Assembly: GCF_042186555.1 (NCBI RefSeq)
Contig: NC_133326.1
Coordinates: 437,780,846 to 437,844,845, forward strand
Origin: Aquarana catesbeiana
Lineage: Eukaryota > Chordata > Amphibia > Anura > Ranidae
DNA length: 64,000 nucleotides
Reading direction: 5' to 3'
Below, in pieces: positions 56,735-64,000 of the stretch. The position numbers and the translations under genes were made by a program. Position 1 is the first letter of the stretch; each line of letters begins with the position of its first letter. Under the pieces are notes generated by a model. That model ran no database searches. It saw only the letters and a list, made by a program, of their open reading frames with translations, and had not been told where the DNA came from.

Positions 56735-58336
56735 GCCAAATGTTAAAAAAGCTATAAATAGGAAAAGAGCTTTTAAAAAATATAAAAATGAAGGAACACC
56801 ATCATCATTTAAATGTTACAAAGAATATAACAATATGTAAAAAAGAAATTAAGGGCACAAAAATTCAAAACAAACGACAGATTGCAAAAGACAAACCCAA
56901 AAAGATTCTTCAAATATATTAATAGTAAAAAGGTCAGGTCTGAGCATGTAGGCCCTAGTCTGGAGTGGGTGACTGGGGACAAAGAGAAGGTAAATGTATT
57001 AAATACTTTCTTCAGCTCTGTGTATACAAAGGAGCATGGGGGAGCTCATGTCCATAATGGGGATGGTATTGACACAGCCCCAAATGATCCACAATGGCTC
57101 AAAAGTGATATGGCCCAGAAATATTTAGACAGAATAAAGGTGGATAAAGCACCTGGACAAGATTGCATCCACCCACAGATCCTAAAATAATTGAGCTCTA
57201 TCATTTCAAAATCATTGTTTTTAATTTTTAGGGACATGTTAATGACTGGAATAGTACCACTGGATTGGCGTTGGTGCTTATATTTAAAAAGGGATCAAAG
57301 TCTTTACCAAGTAACTATAGACCTCTTAGTTTAACTTCTATAGTCAGGAAGATACTGGTGAGTTTAATAAAAGACCACATAGATGAGTTCTTGCTGGAAA
57401 AAAATATTTTAAGTGACAGAGAGCATGGATTCATGAAAGACAGAGGTTGTCAAACAAATCTTATTTCTTTTTATGAGGTGGTAAATAAAATCTTGGACAG
57501 AGGGGTGGCTGTGGACGTATTATACTTGGATTTTGCAAAAGCATTTGACACAGATCCTTACGCACGGCTAATTTGTAAGGTAAAGTCTACAGGCTTGGAA
57601 AGATGAGTTGGTAAATGGATAGAAAACTGGTAAAAACTGGTAAAAACATAGAATTCAGAGAGAAGTGGTTAACGATGATTATTTTGAATGATCTAAGGTT
57701 ATTTGTGGTGTTCCCTGAGGTTCAGTGTTGGAACCCTTAATTTTAATATTTTTATAAATGATATAGGGTCTGGGGTTAAAAGTACCATTTCAGTCTTTGC
57801 AGATGACACCAAGCTATGCAGAGGAATAACGTCCTTACAGGATGTCTCCAACTTACAAGCCAACCTCAATGCACTGTTTAATTGGGCAACTATGTGGCAA
57901 ATGAGGTTTAATGTTGATAAACGTAAAGTTATGCACTTGGGGGCTAAGAATATGCATGCATCATAAATACTAGGGGGAGTACAATTGGGGAAATCCATAG
58001 TGTAGAAGGACCTGGGGGCTTTGGTAGATCATAAGCCTAATAGTAGCATGCAATGCCAAGCTGTGTTTTCCAAAGCGAACAAAGTCCTTTCTTGTATTAA
58101 GAGAGGTTTAGACTCCAGAGGGAGAGATATCATTTTGCCCCTGTACAAATAATTAGTAAGACCTCATCTGGAATATGCAGTTCAGTTTTAGGCACCACTT
58201 CTCAAAAAGGATATCCGGGAACTGGAGAAAGTGCAAAGAATTTCAACCAAACCGATGAGAGCCACGGAGGAGCTTTAAGGTCATCACAGAGGACAAGAGA
58301 TTTCATCTCCAAATGTGGAAAGGTTTCTTCGCAGTT
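56735..58336 (+). pseudogene. CR1 reverse transcriptase, heavily mutated
   Basis: Readable parts: NPKRFFKYINSKK (56886), NTFFSSVYTKEHG, KAPGQDCIHPQILK, FKKGSKSLPSNYRPLSLTSI, HGFMKDRGCQTNL, VLYLDFAKAFD, NIFINDIGSG, the FADDTKL active site (about 57797-57817), KWIENW, WQMRFNVDKRKVMHLG, ILPLYK and VRPHLEYAVQF. These follow the CR1 order. Frameshifts occur near 57190, 57250 and 57700, with several stops around 57606-57700, 57963, 58150 and 58190. Non-functional. The fragment at 1754-3003 belongs to a related copy. Confidence 0.85.
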
Positions 58337-58337
58337 A

Positions 58338-58756
58338 TGCCCTGTACACACGGTCGGATTTTCCGACGGAAAAAGTGCGATTGGATTGTGTTGTCGGAAA
58401 TTCCGATCGCATGTGGGCTCCATCGGACTTTTTCCATCGGAATTTCCGACACACAAAGTTTGAGAGCAGGCTATAAAATTTTCCGACAACAAAATTCGAT
58501 CGGTTAAATTCCGATCGTGTGTACACAAATCTGACGCACAAAGTGCCACGCACACTCAGAATAAATTAAGAGATGAAAGCTATTGGCTTCTGCCCTCTTT
58601 ATAGTTCCAACATACGTGTTTTACATCACCGCGTTCAGAACGATCGGATTTTCCGACAACTTTGTGCGACCGTGTGTATGCAAGACAAGTTTGAGCCAAC
58701 ATCCGTTGGAAAAAAAAACATGGATTTTGTTGTCGGAATGTCTGATCTTGTGTACA
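58338..58756. mobile_element. TAA/TTA-target palindromic MITE, copy A3
   Basis: Starts TGCCCTGTACACACGG after TTA (58335-58337). The interior matches copies A1 and A2 (GAGCAGGCTATAAAATTTTC, GAGATGAAAGCTATTGG). The right terminus is eroded (CTTGTGTACAAGAG), so the second target copy is unclear. Inserted in the 3' part of the CR1. Confidence 0.8.
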
Positions 58757-60595
58757 AGAGCTGTGAAAATGTGAAATAGACTCCCTCCAGGGGTAGTTCT
58801 GGCCAACTCAGTAGATGGCTTTAAAAAAGGCCTGGATTCTTTCCTAAATGTACATAATATAACTGGGTACTGACATTTATAGGCAAAGTTAATCCAGGCA
58901 AAATATGATTGCCTCTCAGGGGATCAGAAAGGAATTTTTTCCCCTGTTGTAGCAAATTTGGTTCATGCTTTGCTGGGGTTTTTGCCTTCCTCTGGATCAA
59001 CTGTGGTTATAGGATTGTGTATATGGGATTGTATGATTTTTTTCATTTTTTTTATTGGTTGAACTAGAAGGACTTGTGTCTTTTTTTCAACCTGGCTAAC
59101 TATGTAACCGTGGATACAGGATTGTGTATATGGGATTGTATGATATATTTTTTATTGCTTAAACTAGATAGACTTTTTTCATGCTAACTATGTTACTATT
59201 TACTAAAGAGTATAGGGGCTGATACATGCGCAGAAGAAACAAAGTATTGTCCACACAGTTTTAAGCTCAGGTTGTGCAGCTCCCTATGGACCACACAGTG
59301 TTGATCTCATAGAAGTGTGCACAGGTAAGATTAACACTATAGAAGGTGGTGCTCCGAAGGGGAGTAAACTACAGGATACTTATACAAAGGTATCCTAAAA
59401 CTTCACAGCAAAAGTCCTTTTCTCGGTAGCTCAGCTTACGCTGCTGCCTCTCTCGACAGTGATTTGGCAACCTGCATGCATGTAATGCAATGAATAACTT
59501 CAATACGGGGCACTTTTACCCCCGACCTGCACAGGCCAATTTTTAGCTTTCAGTGCTCTCACACTTTGAATCAGTCATGTCATTGCTACTCAATCATGCT
59601 ACACTGTACCCAAACAACATTTTTATCATTTTTTTTCACACAATAAGCGCTTTCTTTTGGTGGTATTTAATCGCCACTAGTTTTTTTTATTTTTTGCGAT
59701 ATAAGCAAAAAAATTGCGGAAATTGTAAAAAATATATATATATATATTATACTATATCTTTGGTAAAAATAACCCAAACTAATGTATATTTTTTAGTCTG
59801 TTTGAAAGTTATAGAGTCTACAAGCTATGATGCCATCATGGGAAATTGATCACACCTACTGTACTGATGGCCTATCTCATTTCTTGATACACTAACAAGC
59901 CAGGACAGTACAAATAACCCCAAAATTACCCCTTTTTGGAAAGTAGACAATCCAAGGTATTTAGTAAGAGGCATGGTGAGTTTTTGAAGTTGTAATTCTT
60001 TCTCTCAATTCTTGGAAAAATTAATAAATTATTTAATAATTTATTTTACATAAAATTGTCATATTAACACGTTTATGCGTACTTGCAATTACACCCCAAT
60101 ATGCATTTTCCTATTTGTCTTGAGTATGGTGATACCGCATGTGCAAGACTTTTTCTTAGCCTGGCTACATACAGAGGCCCAACTTGTAGTACCTACAGGC
60201 ATTCTAGGGACATAAATTAAATATCTAACGTATATAGCAAACACCCCAAGGTATATGCTATGAGGCATTATGAGTCTTTTGAACGTGATTTTTGCGTGTA
60301 CATACCAATTACACCCCAAAATACATTCTGCTGAGCAAAGGGTAAACAAAATATTACCTGTGGTTTTAGTAGTGCAGCGGTCCACAGTGGAGTGCATCAG
60401 TCCAGGCAGCAGGCAGGGATGTGGTCAGCAACAGCAAAATGAATCATCCAGGCAGCAGGCAGCAATACTGTCCATAGTCAGTACAGGCAGCAGGCAGACA
60501 TATGGTCAGTACAGTCAAAGTATTGGTCCAGGCAGCATGAAGGAACATGGTCCATAAAGTCCTGGGTCATTGCAGGCAGTGATATGGTCAGTGAA

Positions 60596-61419
60596 AATAA
60601 AATGAGAAAACGGCGCCAAAAATAAAATGTAAACAATATTGTGATGCTGCACCAAAAAATTAGTACACACTAATAAAGCATAAAGTGATGAAGTATCGGG
60701 CGCAAAACACATTAAATCTTTATATAAACCCAAAACTACGTGGGTACAAAAGTTGTGGCGGCAAGTATACCATAAATGTAGTGTCAAACCAGTCCAACAT
60801 AAATATAGATATAAAAAAAACTGTATATAAGTTCAATTCTTCTGTGTAGATTCTATCTCCAACACCGTGCCTTCCTAAAGTGCAATGTGCTTGGATTTAC
60901 AAGAAACAAGAAGTGCTTCACCTGAAGTGTCATATAAATCTGCTCACCACATATCTCTGGCCAGAAAGTGACCACCAGGCATATAATGGAAGGGAACCTT
61001 CCTCAATCAGCTAGGATCTCCCAAGCTGCATGTAGCTTCATTCAATTATAGACAATGCATGGTGTTCCACTCTGGAGTGTAAATCCAATGCTCTTAGTCA
61101 TTAGATCTGTGGAAATTGCCTCCCCCATAAACGAGCCACAGAAAGGCAATATAGTATAATCCTGTCTTTATTAAAAAGCCCTTACATGCCTATAAAAGTA
61201 CAGCGGATAGCAGCTCAGCTGTAAGATGAGGCAGCAGCCGGTCCGTCACTCTGTGTGTGAAGCAGGAAGCGCGGCGTGCGTCTCAGCTGGGAGTGGAAGT
61301 AAAACTCCTGTATCAGGCATCTCAAGCCTCATTTTCAATGCATTTCGTGCTAGGGCGCACGTCATTTTCCTGATGATCCAGTCCTTCTCTGACTATGCTG
61401 ACTATGCTCTGAAATGCTG
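60596..61419 (-). mobile_element. Probable Penelope-like fragment
   Basis: The left end AATGAGAAAACGGCGCCAAA (minus strand: TTTGGCGCCGTTTTCTCATT) resembles the terminal tail of the palindromic element ending at 38824. Near 61334-61365 on the minus strand a GTGC...GCAC stem precedes GAAA, as in a decayed hammerhead core. No reverse-transcriptase frame. Classification is inference. Confidence 0.4.
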
Positions 61420-62119
61420 ACTATGACTCTAAGAACACCATCCCTATAGTCAAGCACAGAGGTGGAAACATTATGCTTTGGGGCTGTTTCTCTGCTAAAG
61501 GTACAGACCGACTTTGCCGCATTGAGAAGCCAATGGACGGGGCCATGTATTGTAAAATCTTGCAGGAGAACCTTCTTCCCTCAGCCAGAACACTGAAGAT
61601 GGGTCTTCCGCAATGACCCAAAACATACCACAAGGCAACAAAGGAGTGGCTCAAGAAGAAGCACATTAAGGTCATGAAGTGGCCTAGCCAGTCTCCAGAC
61701 CTTAATCCTATAGAAAATTTATGGAGGGAGCTGAAACTTTGAGTTGCCAAGGAAACAGCCAAGCAACCTTAAGGATTTAGAGAAGATCTGTAAAGTTGAG
61801 TGGACCAAAATCCCTCCTGAGATGTGTGCAAAACTGGTAACCAAGAAGCGTCTTACCGCTGTGCTTGCCAACAAGGGTTTCTCCACCAAGTACTAAGTCA
61901 TGTTTTGCTTGGGGTTCAAATACTGATTTTACTGACTGAACTGCAACTTAATTTATACTATTTTGTATCATGTGTTTTTTCTGGATTTTTGGTCGATATT
62001 CTGTCTCTTGTTATTTAAAATACACCTATGATAACAAATATATAGATCCTTAATTTCTTTATAAGTGGGCAAACCTACAAAATCTGCAGAAGATAAAATA
62101 ATTACTTTCCCCACTGTAT
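61420..62119 (+). mobile_element. Tc1-type transposon 3, 3' part
   Basis: A C-terminal Tc1 transposase relic: NTIPIVKHRGGNIMLWGCFS (about 61435), PKTYHKATKEWLKKKH, WPSQSPDLNPIENLWREL (about 61683-61735, with the catalytic Glu). Several frameshifts and stops interrupt it, and the second catalytic Asp region is damaged by a deletion near 61608. The right end reads ATTACTTTCCCCACTGTA at about 62119, after which piggyBac sequence resumes. The left half is missing. Confidence 0.8.
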
Positions 62120-62669
62120 ACAAGATAGCCTTTTTTGAGCAGGGGATATGCCAGGTCCCAGACATTTTTCCACTGGTTCCGATATATGTTGGGCACTCGG
62201 GCCTAGAGCTGGGAGTCTTTGCCTTCATACACCTGGAAGGCGTACACATATCCTGTTGCTCTTTCACAAAGTTTATTTAATTTCAACCTGTACCTGACCC
62301 TCTTATTGGGAATATATTGTTTGAAGTGCAGCCGGCCAATGAAGTGGACAAGGGATTCGTTCACACAAATTTTTTGGTCTGGGACATGCATTTCAGCAAA
62401 TCGCTTGGAAAAATAATTTATTAGGGGGCGTGTTTTATATAATTTTTTTCGTGGTTGGGATGATCTCCGGGAGGGCACTGTGAGTTGTCATTGAAATGTA
62501 GAAAGTGCATGATCATGTATTAGCGTGTACTGGACATGACAGCAGGATAAATTGGCATGGGGTGGGTGGACCAGTAGGCATGCAAGTCATTTTTCTTTGT
62601 AAGCCCCATATTGAATGTAAGGCCCAAAAACAATTTTAACTCCTCCACCGTGAGACATCACCGATGGGC
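62120..62669 (-). pseudogene. piggyBac transposase 3, internal fragment
   Basis: Minus-strand segments match transposase 1. VEELKLFLGLTFNMGLTKKN lies near 62600-62660. LLHFND-like sequence follows, then KTRPLINYFSKRFAEMH and QKICVNESLVHFIGRL at about 62330-62430; here the first catalytic Asp is replaced by Asn, VNES instead of VDES. After that come KQYIPNKRVRYRLK and YVYAFQVYEGKDSQL, and in another frame YIGTSGK (about 62180). Both ends are cut by insertions. Non-functional. Confidence 0.8.
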
Positions 62670-63079
62670 TGTCAGGGCTGGGCTCAGCCCTTCCTTCTCT
62701 GAGCTGGCCACTCAGCTGTTGGCTTATTGCCAGCTTCTATCTCTCCACAGGTACTCAGCTGTTAAGCATTTTCTGCTCGTCGGTCCTGCCTACTTAAGCT
62801 GTCCAGCCCAGAGGATCTCTGTCTTCGCCTTAGTCAACATCACAGAGACGCTTGCCTGCATTCATGTTAAAAGACTTGCTTGGCTGACATCCCTTCTGGC
62901 TCCAGATCCTGCTTGCTGTTTTACTATGCTCATCTCCGGCTCCCTGACGTTTGGCTTGTCTGACTATCCGTTCCGAACTCTGGGTATGTTTTGACTATGT
63001 ATGTTCTATTTATTTTTATTATTAAACAAGTGTGATTTAACTGTACTTCTGTCTCGGTCTGTTTTCATGGTTTCTGACA
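62670..63079 (+). repeat. LTR of a Ty3/Gypsy retrotransposon
   Basis: A 410-bp segment starting TGTCAGGGCTGGG and ending GGTTTCTGACA, so with short inverted TGTCA/TGACA termini, followed by gag-like sequence in the same orientation. TTATTATTAAACAAG near its 3' end may act as a weak polyadenylation region. The partner LTR would lie beyond the window. Confidence 0.7.
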
Positions 63080-63120
63080 ATAGGCGAAGACCATAAATTC
63101 AGAAGATACAGTCAATCCAC

Positions 63121-64000
63121 TTGTTGGTAATATTTTTTTCCAGATTAGATGAGCAAGATCACTGCATGGATCAGTTTGCCATGGCATTACAAACGCTCCT
63201 GAGTCGCACGGCTCACCTGGAATCTCCCACTGTGGCTGCTCCGGTACAACCTGAGTTGCAGGCCGTCCCTGCTGCTGTACCAGTCTCTGTGCAGACACCT
63301 GCCTCGAGTATTACCTCTAAGAGGTATGTCTGGTTTCGCTCCGCTTCCCCAGCGATTTGGGGGCGACCCAGTTCAATGCAGAGGGTTTTTCAACCAATCC
63401 CTGCAGGAATTTGTCAGTGTTCTTGAGCGACAAAAATACGGCTTCACAACACCGATGGAGATGTTTTATGCTATCTCTATTGAGATGCTGCCACAGGAGT
63501 TTCCCATGGACAGAAGCAAAGTAGGTTTTGTGATATCTCTCAGAAGAGAGAACCCTGGCCTGGGCAAAACCCTCTATGGGAGACGCAAAAACCTGTTGTC
63601 TTGAGTTACCCTGGGTTTGTGGCCTCCTTCAAAAGGGTATTTGATGTTCCCGCACGCTCCGCTTCTGCTGCCAAGTGCCTCGTGTCCATCAGAGTACGAG
63701 AACTGTTGCCGACTACACCATTAAATTCTGTACTCTGGCAGCAGAGGTTCCTTGGAACAATGAGGCCCTCATGGCTGCTTTTTCTCATGGTCTCTCGGAT
63801 TCCATCAAGATGAGATAGCAGCCTGAGATATACCCACTGAGCTGGAGAAGTTGATCACGTTTGCCATCCTCATTGACTTCAGACTCAGAGAAAGACTCTC
63901 TTTTAAGGAGCGCTTGCAGAATCCTCCTGTACATTTGTCTCCGAGCTTTGCAGTCCCACCCGTGCCTCCCTCACCTCCCATGCCTTCTGGTACCGAGTCG
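63121..64000 (+). pseudogene. Ty3/Gypsy gag, frameshifted
   Basis: A gag-like polyprotein with an N-terminal Ala/Pro/Val-rich part (LQAVPAAVPVSVQTPASSI), then the retrotransposon-gag core: PLPQRFGGDPVQCRGFFNQS, FPMDRSKVGFVISLRR and YPGFVASFKRVFDVPARSAS. A degraded DYTI/LxxLAIxIDxRLRERxxF-like segment lies near 63870-63910. Such gags belong to the Sushi-like branch of Ty3/Gypsy, the source of the domesticated RTL genes. Frameshifts lie near 63325 and 63600, with further breaks after 63800. No sign of domestication. Confidence 0.7.

Larger units (their letters stand above)
56660..59195 (+). mobile_element. CR1-type LINE, 3' half
   Basis: Starts with a separate short CR1 tail (TTGAATTGGATGGACCGGTG, 56683), then the reverse-transcriptase region, a nested MITE (58338-58756), and the 3' UTR with GGAATTTTTTCCCCTG and TGCTTTGCTGGGGTTTTTGC. 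The last about 85 bp of the 3' end is duplicated (59010-59103 and 59112-59195). This kind of 3' end is known for CR1/L2-type elements. Confidence 0.8.
59497..62669 (-). mobile_element. piggyBac element 3, fragmented
   Basis: 59497-60595 parallels the 3' region of piggyBac element 1 (7540-9000): CCAATTTTTAGCTTTCAGTG, GGTGGTATTTAATC, ATTACACCCCAAAATACATT, and the CCAGGCAGCAGGCAG repeats at 60390-60560. 62120-62669 is transposase sequence on the minus strand. Between them lie a Penelope-like piece and a Tc1 piece. The right part is cut by the Ty3/Gypsy insertion at 62670. Same orientation as element 1. Confidence 0.65.
48664..64000 (+). other. Downstream intron of the JADE-family host gene
   Basis: Begins with a consensus donor GTAAGTA. 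No following exon (for example the EPL1/PHD-coding part) was recognised before the window ends, so the intron is at least 15.3 kb. It is as repeat-rich as the upstream intron. Confidence 0.6.
62670..64000 (+). mobile_element. Ty3/Gypsy LTR retrotransposon, 5' end, runs off the window
   Basis: A 5' LTR, a short leader, and a degenerate gag gene. Inserted into piggyBac transposase 3, which it interrupts at 62669. pol would be expected beyond base 64000 and cannot be judged. Confidence 0.75.

Noticed and set aside
61334..61365. A fourth hammerhead ribozyme in the fragment at 60.6-61.4 kb
   Set aside because: A GTGC/GCAC stem before GAAA exists on the minus strand, but the CTGATGA part is not recognisable; kept only as weak support for the family.

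Overview
This window is non-coding, repeat-saturated vertebrate DNA and contains one recognisable host exon. The exon (48506-48663, + strand) encodes the conserved N-terminal stretch of a JADE-family protein, a scaffold of HBO1 histone acetyltransferase complexes; jade2 fits best. It has a good acceptor and donor, so everything else lies in two very large introns of that gene: at least 48.5 kb upstream and 15.3 kb downstream. The mix of repeats (DIRS-type tyrosine-recombinase retroelements, CR1 and L1-like LINEs, Ty3/Gypsy, probable Penelope-like elements, Tc1, hAT, several TTAA-type piggyBac elements, TAA-target palindromic MITEs) points to an amphibian, most likely a large-genome (ranid-like) frog. 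That is inference from repeat content, not from a database search. No bacterial genes, CRISPR arrays or tRNA/rRNA genes were seen.

Layout. 1-3.3 kb: an L1-like ORF1 on the minus strand, inserted in a CR1 fragment that is itself split by a TTAA element carrying a MITE. 6.3-7.3 kb: a piggyBac-type MITE. 7.45-14.54 kb: an element with TTA target duplication that contains a 4.8-kb piggyBac element (transposase 9559-11330, frameshifted) and a higher-order minisatellite (12.72-14.29 kb). 16.25-17.17 kb: a DNA element filled by a 26-bp minisatellite. 19.33-21.37 kb: a giant palindrome whose two arms each resemble a tiny TATA-ORF-AATAAA transcription unit. 23.4-39.2 kb: a deep nest. A piggyBac-type MITE was split by a Penelope-like palindromic element, which was split by a hAT element, which received a 7.2-kb L1 and a 5.5-kb piggyBac deletion derivative. 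Perfect or near-perfect target duplications prove most steps. 39.2-47.6 kb: a second piggyBac element interrupted by a DIRS element and a Tc1 element. 48.5 kb: the host exon. 48.9-51.6 kb: a MITE, a small hAT and a 21-bp minisatellite. 51.6-56.1 kb: an L1 3' part, two retro-insertions with clean target duplications, and a Tc1 split by one of them. 56.3-59.2 kb: a SINE and a CR1 with a MITE in it. 59.5-64 kb: a third piggyBac relic broken by Penelope-like, Tc1 and Ty3/Gypsy sequences; the last runs off the window.

Every transposon coding region I could follow carries stops or frameshifts, so none looks active as it stands. The recoverable order of insertion, the twin mini-genes of the 2-kb palindrome, the hammerhead-like motifs shared by three insertions, and the minisatellite superrepeats are the most informative parts. 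All family names come from motif recognition by eye.
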